Shown: positions 33,848-48,000 of the stretch, piece after piece
Layout of the letters: each line of letters opens with the position of its first letter
Position numbering within the stretch: the first letter of the stretch is position 1
Assembly: GCA_900239685.1 (NCBI GenBank)
Contig: OENT01000239.1
Coordinates: forward strand, 62,001 to 126,000
Length of the DNA: 64,000 bases
Source: Rotaria macrura
Taxonomy: Eukaryota > Rotifera > Eurotatoria > Philodinida > Philodinidae
Reading direction: 5' to 3'
Translations under genes and position numbers: made by a program
Notes under the pieces: generated by a model
Databases searched by the model: none
Seen by the model: the letters and a program-made list of their open reading frames with translations, nothing else
Told to the model about the DNA's origin: nothing

Positions 33848-36800
33848 AAGTAATTTTCTATTCAGGATGTTTATGTTTTCTATAAAAAAACTTCACATCA
33901 TTTCCACAATCATCTGAATAAATTTGCTAACTTTAATGAAGTACAATTCGAACAATGAAAAGAAATTCTAAGGCTTTTATTAACGCCTAGAGAAATTGCT
34001 CAATGATTTATTTCTGATGGGCAGTGACTACTGAATATATTCACTGGTAGAGGAAATCAAATCTCTCATCGATTCGTGTTGTTGTTAGCAGGAAGGAAGG
34101 ATACTTATGCGATGTATCAAAGAATACCACCTATCGATGTATGCATTAGTTCGTTATCTTTCATAAAACTAATCCTGTGTGTGACTCACAATAGAAAGTT
34201 GATTGATCTCAGACTCATTGCTCTCAATTACTTGATCTCACCATAGTATATACTCATGAACGAAAAGAAATGTTACGTGTCAAATCTTAATTAATATGTG
34301 ATCGGACGATTTATACCAGAAAAAAATTCTTTCATTTACCGCACAGGAAAACTCCACAACTTTTGCTAACCATACTAGAATAAAGTATTTCCTGAGTGCC
34401 TATGCAGCTTGAACTGTTTAGTTATGATGGTCTATTCCTCACAGTTGAACAAAATTATTGTGCATTTCAAGTAGAAATTTAATATGCACAGAAAAATTCA
34501 GTTGAATCAGTTTAATAATCATCATAAGAAATTCATTTGTAAGTTGAAAATCTATCGAAGGATTTTTTCTTCAAGATCGTATAGAACATGATGTAAACTT
34601 GAGAGATGAAAATTTCATTTCACTCGTATTAGTAGAAGTAATCGAAAATTATGCGTTCACGTGTGATGTGAAAAATTTTCTTTCATATCGAACTGAATCT
34701 CTAAATTTATGTTAATCCAACTCGAAGATTGACAATCATTTATTTTGAAACTATTGTCGTACAAAATTTTACATGAAAGAACTACTCCACTAAGTATGAT
34801 GTGAGATGTAATCATACTGATTAAGTGTTTTAAAGAAATCACTCGATAATATCTACAGTTTATTTCATGTAGATACAAAAAACAACTTGTTAAATTCAGA
34901 ATTATATGTACACATTATTCTCAATATCCATGACAATTTAAAACTCTCTAACTGTTTTGGTAAACTACATAAGTACAATTGGTGTTGTTCTTTTATTTTT
35001 TCGACAGTTCCAATGCCTAGAAAGTAATTAAGTTACTAAATATTCGAGGTTTTTATTGCATGCAGATGAGATGTGTCAAAAGATAATTGTTTTAAGTCTA
35101 TTTGATAAGTTCTTTCGATAGTGCATTCTTTTCTTGGATCTACCAAGTCTGGTTCATTTTGTTTCATGTCTATGATAATTCTTTTTCTCTTTTCCTATAA
35201 AGTCAAACAATAGTCTTTTTTGTTGACCTTAAAGTTTCTGTGATTGTGTAAATAGGATATCGCAATTGATTTGTATATACATGCAGATTTTTTGGTTATT
35301 GAAGGAAGATGAAAAGTAATAAAAAAATATCATCATGTACACATCGTAATATCGGAAATAACAGAGATTTTAGTAATGACGAATGATTGGTTATCATTAT
35401 GATTTTTTATTGCTGTTCAATCTACTGTGAAGAACAAACATGAATATATTCACTACTCAAAGTAATCCGTACGATTTTCTCTAAACCAATGAAAACATGC
35501 TTAATGAAATCTTGTTTTTCTATATGAATGTCGATGGATTTTTGTCATTCATTAACACGGAGAATTAATATTTTTTCTAAATGCTCAATTTTAACGTATT
35601 TATTAGTATTATTGTTAAAATCGTTTGTAAAATAGTTACAATAGAAAACAAAGAATATAATGAAAGATATGAAAATATTTGTGTAAAAATAAAGTACTAT
35701 CGAATATTTGAGTTGTTTCATTGAAATACCACATCGAATGATCAATGCCAATTATGGATTTCGATAGAATGACGAAATCGATAATTGACTCAATGATTTT
35801 GTAACTGAGGATTCGTAAGGAAACATGGAATTTGTCAAACTTGGACATCAATCGTTGAAACCTATCACTAATAAGAGACTTTCTCTTTTCATATTGCTTA
35901 CTAAGCCCATTGTCATACAAAGACGATTTTTTTTGAGCGTGTATGAAGATACCATGAAACTCGACACGACATTCATTAGAACACAGTCGATTTTAAAGTA
36001 GTAATCAATGATGGAGATGAATTCAATTACAAATAAATCATTCTTTCCAGTGTTAGTTTGGAAGTGTGGCAAAAAAAAACATGAGTGCATATGTTTCATC
36101 TAAGAATGACAGCAGTGAAAGGTAACTATTACTCGCGTGTCATTTTGAATATCTGTTGAGAAACCTATTGTATCAAATAGTAACGTTACAAAGTACCCTC
36201 TTGCATATGTAAGTTATGAATAATGTTTGACAATCTCGATCAATGTATATTCAACTAGTGGCTATAATGCAATTCAACATTCTGTAACTGAACAGAAGTT
36301 CTGACCTTGTATAGCATCAGTCGTTTCAAATGATAGGGATCTGAAAATTTGAGTGTATGCACTTAGTCAAGAGCGTAGGTCAGAGAAACAATGCTGCTTT
36401 AATGTCTCAATCATAAAGAGCTTTATGATGGATGCGAATGAATTAAAACTATGTCACGGTTGCATTTTATATCCCTGTAAAAAGATTAACGTTCTACGCA
36501 AGTCAATAGCTCATTATTTAACAATGAATTTCAACTATTCGTGCATATAATTTCATTGAAGTTCATCATTCCTCTCTAGTAATGTTAAAAATGTTAAGAT
36601 GATTGCTCGAGTGAATAAATATGATTAGGTACTTTTCTCATAGAAAAATACGGTTGTAATTCAACAAATGAAACTAAAACTCTTCTCAACGATGCTTCTT
36701 TAGCTGAACATGACTACCTGAAAATTTCATGAACAAAAATTGTGTATGCATTGATGGGCAATGTCACAGTTATGATTATCATTTTGATGTGGTGGCGAAG

Positions 36801-38606
36801 ACACAGAAATATGCAGGGACTCTACTATTCGAGCAATTGTATTTATCATTCGATTAAAGAACTACCATAGACTGAATTCTCTTTTCACTCACAAGCATCA
36901 AATATCAATAAAGTATCTAATAAGACACAATGAAAAATTAAGTAGACAATAATATTTTCCGGTGACAAAACTTGATGCAAATAAACATATATCATATGTT
37001 GTACTCAACTTTCTTAATGCTCAAGGCATGGAAGCAGAATTATGTCTCTAATAAACATTCTTGCTTAAGGAATTATATTCACAAAAATTTGTAGATTATT
37101 TAGAATTGCAACTTGCTGAGATCTTCCCTAGGGTCGACATTTTTGTTTTCTACAGTATTTATGTAAAAATCCCGTGTGCGAGTTTTAAACCAATGCCGTG
37201 AATATTAAGAACAGCTACATGCCACAAGTGATTAGTCAGATATATTGTTGGGCACTTTTTCACATTCATTACTTCTTCTTTGTTGAGTCGTTATGCTTAG
37301 TAAATACAAGCAACCGATCTTAGATACGCTTGGTGATCAAAACTGTTTCTAGTTGTTACTACTGTAGATAAAACATCGATCTATTGAATATGTGTCAGTG
37401 TTTTCATTTTGTTGATAATAGAGGTACTTTCGTCCATGTCAACCTTGATTTTAACTATGATAATGACAAGATTTCTTCATCAAATTATGCTGATGAATAT
37501 TTTTCTTGACACGTCGACTGCTTTCATTATTCTTCGTAAGCAGTACACGTAAGGAAAATCTTAACATATCTCGATGATATAATATATCATGAAGTAAAAT
37601 GAGAACCTAATAGAAAAACATAGAAAAAACAAACTTTTTTTATAGTTTTCACGTCAATCCTTCAAATTAGATTTTCCTCTGAAGTTGATCAATGTTTATA
37701 CATTTTGACTTTTTTTGATAACTTAAATATCTGAAAGCGAGAAGAAAATAGAACTTATAACTATAATGTCAAGTTGTATAATGGAAAGTAGAGAATGTCA
37801 TTTATAAAAGGAAGACAATTTTTTTTAAAGTCATGATTCACTTAGAATTGCACAAATCCTACAGAATTAGGAAAGATTCTAGTTGAAAGGCCAAATGATC
37901 TCCGAAAGGAAACCTGTTTAAAGAATGATGAGAATTATCAAAAATATCTAAACATGTTAATCAACGTGAATGTAAAATTGAATTCAGTTGCCTCGTACAT
38001 GTTTTATACTATGAGTATCAGATCGTCGTGAGTCACGACTCGTGACATGAAAGTTGGAAATAGATTTTTCTCTTGATGATTTCATATCCATATAATAGTC
38101 GTGAAAAAGAAAGTACATTTTCTTTCACTCTTTATTTTACAGAATTGAATTTTCTCTAGTCTCAATTGATTGTTCATAGCCAATTACTGAAGTAGTGATG
38201 TATTTTAATTTTACTATTTAATATCAATTTTCATGAAATCACTGGATAATGATTTCTAATGCTCACCAAAGTAAATAGTGATCTTCACTAACAACATATC
38301 ATAAATATTAGCAGATAATATGAACTTTAAATATCATCATGCATGAATAATTCTGTTTCTTACACGTTTGTATCTTTGTAAAATCATGATTATACTGAAA
38401 GAACTTCGTACTCGTACAAGTCATTTGAAAACAATTGATTGGGAACAATAAACATATATCATACATAATTGATTGCATGTTTTTTTTTTCGAATCAATGT
38501 AAGAAGGGTTGTCTTTACTTTATTTTAAATGTTTTATTTTACATCAATCTATTAATATGATCATACAGATTCATTTTCTTTTAGTCGAGAAAAATAGTCA
38601 TTGAAT
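33848..38606. other. Gene-poor stretch (about 4.8 kb)
   Basis: AT-rich, no gene recognised. Overlapping minus-strand frames at 35545-36099 (68, 94 and 83 codons) are hydrophobic and lie in different frames. They could be remnants of a membrane protein but no motif supports that. A TTTATT on plus near 38532 gives the probable polyadenylation signal for the minus-strand neuropeptide gene. Confidence 0.45.
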
Positions 38607-39079
38607 TTAACCGAACCGTAAAAATTCGCCCGTATTGCCAGAACGAAGAATACTGCTCGAAGCTAACTTGTGAGTTTGCCGACCAATACGAAGAAATGTT
38701 CCTCCATTTTGTTCACCACGGTTGAACCGAACAAAGGACGGGTTTTCACGGCCGAAACGTAGAAATGATGCAGATGCTGATGCTGATGGCATTTGTCGAC
38801 CATCTCTTAAAAATGATACCAATCGAGGATAATTAGTATTGACTTTATTATTATGATTATCATGATTAAAAGTTGCTCTAGTGCCCGATGCCGTTGGTGG
38901 TCTATGCATTGAAATGTGCCGTAGAGAATTTGGATCTTTATTGTTTGTATCTATGAAAAAGGAATAAGAAAATGAAATAATTAAGTTGAAAATTCAATCA
39001 TATTTTCATGCTTACCACTCGATACAGTTGATAATACGTGAAAGCAAAGAAATGAAGATATAATGGCAAATAAATGCAT
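38607..39079 (-). CDS. FMRFamide-related (FLRFamide) neuropeptide precursor
   Basis: Two exons, 39016-39079 and 38607-38950, joined by a 65-nt intron, encode 135 aa. The first exon, too short to stand out alone, supplies the signal peptide MHLFAIISSFLCFHVLSTVS. The second carries repeated amidation/cleavage units: SFLRDGR, ASFLRFGR, SFVRFNRG, TFLRIGR, SILRSG and a C-terminal EFLRFG whose last Gly can donate the amide. Cleavage would be at single Arg residues after Gly rather than at dibasic sites. Predicted products include an SASASFLRF-amide and a GEFLRF-amide. Some units have diverged (FLRD, FVRFN, ILRS) and may not yield RFamides. Such peptides are secreted by neurons and act on GPCRs. A strong acceptor (ttttatcttattcag) lies 17 nt before the ATG. 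Confidence 0.92.
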
Positions 39080-42000
39080 GTTGATTGAAAATCTATCTGA
39101 ATAAGATAAAAAGTAAAAGAAAGTAATAAAAATGAATCTGTTCTGTGCCCATGAGACTGTTTATGTTATTAATGACAGACAACTATTACTAGTTGAAGAT
39201 GTACATTTCAAATCAGTGTCTTAGTTAGTAGTTGAACTCGATCTATTCGTGTAGGAGACAAAGATTTATGAAGGGGGAAAATAAAAGAGAAGAGGAAAAG
39301 GTGAAGTCAATTAGTAACTCGTAGGCAAGAGAAAACAGTAATCACCATCATCATCGATGCATCTTCTTCTGCATAATGACTATACTTATCTTGTAATCAA
39401 GAATTGCTTAGAAAGCAATTTGTCTGCGATTCTTCTAATTTAGTGGTTTTTAAATCTTGCGATACAATAATTGAGGATACACTTTGTATTGTGTGCACTT
39501 AATAAAATGCAATATTAAAATATAATTGCATATTATATCAAAAGCTTTTTGAATCGAGAATCTGTTTTTGAAAAAATTTTACAACGTTACTTTCAACCTT
39601 CATACGACGAATGTGACACTAAGGTTTTCTTCTCGTTGTAAACTGTTTATATCATAATTGATAAAAGAATATATGAGCAAGAAAAGAGAGGAAAGGAAAA
39701 GACATAAATCGGTTTATACACTCGCTTTGTTAATCAATTACGGATGTCATATTAGCATTAGTGATGAGAAAGACAGCATGCTCAAAGTGGATATTTTTAG
39801 AGGGAATAATAATACTCAGGTATTCATTAAGCACTTGGATTTATTAATGTTGAAGTTAGTTTTTCTAAGATAATCCGTATGTTAAACGCCTCGTCGATGA
39901 TATAACACCTAGATAGGTCATGATTTTTTTAAGTTGTCATAGTTATTAATAAGATGAATATGACGTAGAGTTTATCACTCAGACCAACTCTTTTGTTTTA
40001 AGTATTGATGACTAAAAATGATGAAAATTTTATTGATAAGCATCTTTTGAAGTTTTACTGTTTCTATAAGCTTTTTTCATAAGTGTGGGCTTCTTCCTTT
40101 TCATAATAAACTAGTGTTAATTTCAAATTGTGTCAACAGCAATAATTAGTGATTTCAGGAACGACTCTATTTGAAATTTTAGGAAATATTCTTTCGTTCA
40201 ATGTAGAACAGTGGATATCTCAATAGTAGGTAACAGCCTATGATAAACATAAGTAACTTTCTAATTGATTATGTTTAAACAAGACTGATTTGTACATTTA
40301 CCAAAAAATATTTTCGATACAAACATCATTCAAGACGTCTACCCCGTACTAACTTTCATAAATCTCAATTTTTCCCATGAACTTTTCATGGTTCACTTAT
40401 AGTCAACTACTTTTTTTTATGAATTGATTTTAACACGTAATAACAGGATACAATTTCTTACACATGAATACATGAAAATCTATTGGTGGTACCTTTGAAA
40501 ATTCTACTTAGAATCTATGTGTATCTCGTATGTCATTTTACTCTAATGTTTTTCTGTCTTTCGGTTGTAGGCAACTAAACGAATGAAACTTAAGATACGG
40601 CAAATGATTTCAAAACTAATAAAAGAAAATTATCAATTCTTATCTATGCTATCTGTATTAATAAACTTCTGTAGTCATCATCTCGTGAATATTCTTTACA
40701 TCGATGTTCTTGTCAGAGCTTTATATTCCGTCTTCAACTTGTTTACTTAGCAGAATAGTGATGAATCGAATTTTATATAACAACTATAGTACCTTATGCT
40801 AGTTTTACATCGGTGAATATCAATATAAACTTACAAAATCAAGACATATTTACATTTCAGTATCATCGAAATCAACAAACAACACACTGAAAGTTCAATT
40901 CTGCTGAAGATGCAATCAGAGGATACAGGAGTGTAATTCAATTTTTATGATGAAAATTGTTTGGTGATCAGAAACGAATTCGATACTCATACTCAACATA
41001 TAATGTCATTACAATCCTAGAACATTATTCATCTTAAACTATTCTTTAGAAAAAAAAATTTGCCGATCCAACTCCAAATTTCATTTAAGATTTATGCTAT
41101 ATTTAATATTACATGAAAATGAATTGTGTCAGTTTAACTCGATTCATTTTATCGTGTATATCTGGTTAATTGCTTTAGAAAAATGAACTGCTTCTAAATT
41201 AATATCCAAAAGTTCATAATTCTTGTGTAGTAGCCATCACTGTTCAACATGATTATTACTTTTACTTATATAATTTTGAGGATTTAGACAGAACAATTCC
41301 ATATGATGATTCTATTTATAGTCTAAAACTATTACAAGAACAGAAGTTCGAAGTACTGAATAAACTACAGCCTATAGATAAAATAATCAGAATATTTTCA
41401 AGCATCTATAGAAAGATATGTCTTGGTTGAACATCGTCGGGCCCGATGAAAAATGTTGAATATTGTGACGTGTTTACCTATTGCAGATGTCATGTCTTTT
41501 TCAATATGAAGTAAAATTTCATGCAATAAGTTACTATTTTAAGATTGACAAGTCAATTTATGTCGGGATGAATCTATCCTCGTCATTGTTTTCGTTGATT
41601 AATTGAATTTTATTTTTCTTCAGCTTAAGATGATTTTGCCGTGTCATTGTATCATTTGATGGTTATAGTTATGTAAGATATAGTGAGTAGTCAGTTTGGT
41701 GAATTCGTCAAGAATCATAAAGAGGGTACAGAGAGAGAAAAAGCACACGTGTGTTTATCAACGGGAAATACATTTCGAGCAACAGTCGCTCCGTATGACA
41801 AAAGTCTTTTTGAAGCTGAGAAATGTTTACCTACTCTAGGTGTTCATTAACAGAGCTTTAACTGCATTTAAAAATTATTGAAAAAAACAAGACGTTATTT
41901 TTTCATTTAGAATTGGTTCATTTTTCGTATGGAACAATAATTGTATTTACATCGTCGGCATACAGTTTCAAAGTTCTTTTCTGTTTAAAAATATTCAAAT

Positions 42001-45000
42001 GTGCTACATTAAATCGTTTTAAATGACGTGTCATATGGATTAAAAATGAAATTCTAGTTGAAATATCTATAGGCCAAATTGTTGATGAGAGAAACTTTGG
42101 AAATTTTCTATAACCTTATGATGAAGATCATGCAAAACTAAGATTGACAGAAGATTAAATTTGCACCGATCGTGAGATATTTTAAGAAGCAGGCAAGCGT
42201 AGTTTATTCTAGAAATACCATAGTATAAGAAAGATTAACAGTTGTCATAATTCCGATTTAATTTTCAATCTGCAATCTGTTAAAATCTCTAGAATAGCTA
42301 ATCTTAATAATCCAATCAGTAGTTTCATTGACAAGTATATTTCTAAAAACGGCTATTTCATTTTTACTAAGTAATATTTTACGTAATGTATTTAACATTT
42401 CTTGGAACTAAACACATACTAAAATTCTGAGGAATTTAACGATGTATAAGCGTCTGTTTCTTTATCAGCACACCATCTCTAATGCAAAGAAATCTGTATG
42501 TGTTTTATTCGAAACATTGCTTCATAACTGATTCAATTAAAATCAATTATCAAATGATAACAGACATAGTGTGTTTGTGACTATTAATCATAACGTATGA
42601 CTGCATGATAAATTCTTACACTTTCTATAACTATTTTATTCACTTCAACTTATATACTTTTCAGTAGTTCAAAAATAGTTCTTTTCTACTACAAGCTATA
42701 GAGAGAAATTCCATATTGTAGAAATCAAGCATTTTCTACAGCCTCAGATCTACATATGCTTAGCATTTCACTTGAATGTTTACTAAAAATCGACTAGGTT
42801 ATCGATTCATCACATGATCGTTGCTGAAAATTACTTTACCAGTGATAAAATTTTCGTAGTGTTGAAAAATTTAATATTGCCGTTAGCTAACAATATAATT
42901 AAGCTCACGGAATGGCACTCGAATTATATAGTATAAGAGTGAATGTGAACAGACAATTCTTCACTTAAACTACATGACACCTAACGCTCATTAGCAGATA
43001 TTTGAAACAGATCTCTAAATTGGTTTCCCTTTCAATTATCATTCAATCTTTCATCTTAGTAGAGATGATCAATAAGAATGACTTTTCACGAGATAAAAAG
43101 TGACTATATATACTAGTGAATATACAACCAAAACAATGAGAGAATTCGTTTTACCATAGGCCTACGTATATACACTGCAGCAGCATAAAATTTTATAGGA
43201 ACTAGAAATATTTTTTTTTGCCGATCAACGAAGTACTAATAACATCTGTAAACCAACACGCTACTTAGTCATAGATGTATGTAACAGCGTTAAAAAGTAA
43301 GCATTATAATTAGATTACAGAGAACCGTTCGATAAATGACATCATTTTTAGAATTAACATAATGCATGCACTATATTTTATGAAAAGTTAGATATTACTT
43401 GTGTCACATAAAATTTTTTAAGTTACTTATGATGAGATACTAATCGTTTTTAATAAAATGCGTTGGAATTGAACAAACGTTCATTTAAACTCTTGTCTAA
43501 TCTCAATTATATATAAATAACCAACTAATAACTTGATTTTCTCCCGATTTTGTCTCGTATAGAAGATATATTTTAACTGAAAGCGCCTAAAGAAAAACTT
43601 GACAAAAAGAAAAACAGGTCTCCGACTCTTTTTCAAGATGCAGAGAGCTTAAATGATGTAATATAAAAACAAAGATCCAAAAGTCATACCTTTTCAAGTG
43701 GTAGTTCACAGTGCGTATGAGAACATTTAATTGAATCAAATAAAGATCTTAAATCTTTCACAGTATCAAACCTTTAACTTAAACTTGTCGCGAAATAGGA
43801 GGACAAAATATTAATACATGACTTGTCGTGTTGGACTTTTCGACAAACAGTTCGAGGGGATTTGTCGAAGTATAATATTAGAATTTTCTAGTGCTGCGAT
43901 TTTTGATTAGTATCATGTTGATAAATCATGCTGAACATCACAGTAATTTTAAACACGGTTGATCAAGAATACCTACCTTAACAATGATACATCAAGGGAT
44001 GTGACAGACATGCATCAGCATGTCTTTGATTTATTAGAAACAATAGAACAACAAAGCATTTTATACAACACGAACTACTTTGTTATTCCCTGTGTAAAGG
44101 ATTAAATTAGGCCATGATGAGAATGTATGACTGTAAATGGAGTGAATAAAAACATGTCTCCGTGATAAATAACGCTACTCGAATCATATTTCACATCTTA
44201 ATCACAAAGAGATTATACTAATAGTTCATTGTAATATATATATTCGTGAGTTTATCGTGACATTGTGACTATTGAAACGGAATGTTACTTGACTACATCA
44301 ATGCTTGGAATTGTTAGATTTAATGGCAACTTTCATCTTAAATATCTAGGATTTATGGAAGTTTGTTAGATCAATATAGTTTGAAATTTGGTTGATGGGA
44401 CATACTGATGTTTGATTCGATTACAATACAAAGAATCGAAAATAAGTGATGTAAACTGAGAGAATATGTTGATCAGAATTATTTTATAGATGCAATAGTG
44501 TATTTTAGAGAAATAGACATCAACAGTAAATCGAAGGAGACTTTAGAAAGAATGACGTTGAAGAATGATGAAGAAAGAACGTTACCGGTAACAGCTCAAT
44601 ATCAAAAACAACAAAGATAGTTTTTACAGAAATTAAATCTCATCACCGTTCATATTTTTAATGAAACATGTATTATTCTTAATGGTTTATGTGATTCGAA
44701 ATTAATTTGGAGAGTATCTCTTTTAAAAGTAGCCTATTTGCAGTCAAGGACATTCTCCATTCATTTTAAAAGGAAGAGTTTGGAAAAGGTCATCAATTTT
44801 TCATATCAATAATCAGAGAAATGTTTACGAAATTGAACGACGCAAAAGTCGTTGAATGACACTGAAAATTAACGGAATAATCAGGTTTAGCAAGCGAATA
44901 ATTGACCTTTCTCTTTCTATTAGGAACATTGTATTACATAAGAAAAGTAAATATAAACATATTGCAAATACCAATAGTCAATGTAGAATCCATAGAAAAT

Positions 45001-48000
45001 ATTTAAATTAAAATTTTTTTTGTACTATTCATTCATCGAAACAAATGTTCTTTATAAATCATGACGTATTAATCTCAAAAAGTCACACATATAATACTTA
45101 TTGTGACTGAAACGTAAAAAACCATATATATTCAATTATAGTTTTTGGTTATGTTAACAACATTGTTCCTAGTAGAACCATTCAACATAAATACATGTAG
45201 CAAAAAGTCATTTTAATGAATGTACTTTATTTCTATTGCAATTTGAGAATTTCTTCAAGTTTACGTTACTCAGAGAACTATTCTTGGATATACATGACAT
45301 GACATTAAATTGATTTAGAAAAAACAAAGTTTTTCTAACCTATTTTAAACTTTTACCCAAGATTGCAATATGATAATTAACCAATAAAATGTGATATCGC
45401 TTTTAAGGATTCCTGTCGGGCAAAATTATATAAGTATGTGCGTCACTTTCATGCAGCCCTTGGGGTTTCTATGTCCCATTCAATATAAGATTTATTCGCA
45501 AGAGACTCCGACTAAAAATTGTAAATAGTTGTATGTTCCATACGATGTGAATGAAATACTTTAGTAGAAAGAGAAATCAACATAACTTGTACTCAACTGA
45601 TTGAAGAGTTGCTAAGCTGGAAAACGTTTAGGCACTCTAATAGATTTCCATTATTCTATTTAAAAAAATTCATGCTATCTATTTTCAACGTTTCTTGACT
45701 GATCGAAGTTCTAGAAACAATTCTAATTCTACATTAATTTAGTGATATAGATTTCACCAATAAAAAAAGCATTATGAATGATAGGATTTCGCCTCGAAAA
45801 TCAAAACTCGAGCTCTTAACTTACTTCTAATGTGGTGAGCCAATCTTCTAGGAAATACGATGTTTACGAAGATCGATATCTTATTTGCTAGGAAAATCGT
45901 TTTATCTTTCCATATGTCCAGAGAAAAACAATTCTTATATTTTTAGTGGAACTACTATTTTTTCGTCGAGAAAAGAAAACGCAGTATTCAAAAGCATCGT
46001 ATTTCGTAAATAATTATTTGCACTGTAGCTCTCTAATTAATTCAAAGTAATTTATAAGGTCATCTATTATTTGCTAAAAGTTCAAGAGTACGCTTCTGTT
46101 GAGGCTCTATCTTCATGAATTTTACGATAATTCATACTTTATCGAATTTATTTGCGAAATCGTATTTGCAATATACATTCATATATAAAATGATTTTAGC
46201 AATCGAATTCAACGGAAAATACTTTAAAATAAACTTTAGTAAATTATGTCGATACTTACTCAATGCGCTAAAGGACGAATTCAATTTCAATTAAATGTCA
46301 ACTACTGAAAACTTTCTTACTATAATAATGTTCAGAACTATGAAAAATATTTTTTTTTCATTTAGAAATTATTGCAATTTTCATTTCCGTTGAAGGAACA
46401 CAGCACGTACTCGTTAGTTTAAATTAGAGCGAGTGTTCATTCACACCCACCTATATTGTGATTTATGCACGGATAACTTCTTTGTCGAAGTCAGACGATC
46501 ACGGTCGATAATATTATTATGAACAAACACATCATCCTAACAGGTGTGAAAAATCGAATTACAAGACGAGCTATGTCTTTTTCTACGATAGAGAATATAC
46601 GAACTAAATAATTCTTTGTTATTTCTAGTTAGAATAGAACTCAATCAAACATAATAACACCATTGGTTCATACTTTGAGTACCATCTATGAACTAGACAC
46701 ACATAAACAATAAAGCGCAAGCAAAAATTATTAACGGCTGGATCGGGATTCAATAAATTCAATGATTTTGTTGTCTTGTTTTTTCATTGATTTTCAGTTT
46801 CTACCAGATATTCTCAGATACATATAATGAGGCCAAGATAGCGTCTTTCTGGTGGCACTCAACTAAAAATATTCTCATCTATTCAATCTTACCATTGAAA
46901 GAAGTGAATTAGAAACAAGAAAATGATGAAGTTCTAAATGTATAACACTGCAGATCTCGCTTTCGGATGATTTCTCATCATAGTTTCTTTTATTTTGTGG
47001 TTCGAATTACTCTGTATCATTTCATTGTTCATTTTACCAGTAACAACAATTTGTTAAGAATTGAATCTGACACTCAATGCCACTATAGATCTTTCATTCG
47101 AAAAATATTATGCTGGCTAACATATTTGTGCGAACAACATTTCCATTCTTTGTCTTTCAAGAAACTTTATAGAAAACTTTCGATTATATTATGAACTGAT
47201 CGAATAAAAAACCGCCAGTCAACGAGTACGATAGACTTTTAATGTAGGCAATGTGTTCGACGAGACAACAATTTACTAATAGTTTAATATTATCACAAGA
47301 ATAAAGCTCATAGTTGAATGATTGAGCAGATATAAGTATTTCTATTTGGAAATCATTGAACAAAAGCTACAACGTAAGTTGTTCAACACTTTTATCGACT
47401 TTGATTTTGATTGCAGCGAAGATAGTACTACTAAGGCTATGTATGTGATATTATTTTTACCGTTCGACATCTTTCCATTGCTGAACAATAAAGATTTCTT
47501 TCTTATCATGCAACGATCGCAGTCACTATCAATATTACTTTTCAAAATAATATGATGTAGAAAAATATGCCTCCTGTTGTTCCGTGCCGATGGGAGGTAG
47601 AAATAGATCATTAATGTCTTAGTAAGGCGAAGGCTTTGAAAGTTTAAAACAATCACACATAAGCTATGTTAATAGTAATATTTAAGCAGGCAATCAAAAT
47701 CGAAGTTAGAGAACATCGTTGAGCAACATGTATTAGATTTTATCATCTTTCCTGTGCAATGGCTTCCAGGCGTCAAAATTAAAAGTCTTTTCTTGACAAA
47801 GAAAATCAATTAATTAACAAAACTTGCAATATTCTGCTCTTCACTAAATAAGTAGGTTTCAAGAGCGGAAAATGTACGTCACAATCAGAAGAAAAGTACG
47901 AGTCAGAAATACTCCATTCGTTTCTACTCGATAACACATGGACTTGAGATAGATTCTATTTAGTTTGTCAACATTATCGAAGGACAATTAAGTTTCACAT

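Noticed and set aside
35545-36099. Overlapping hydrophobic minus-strand frames, possibly receptor remnants
   Set aside because: No class A or other receptor motif could be found in any of the three frames.
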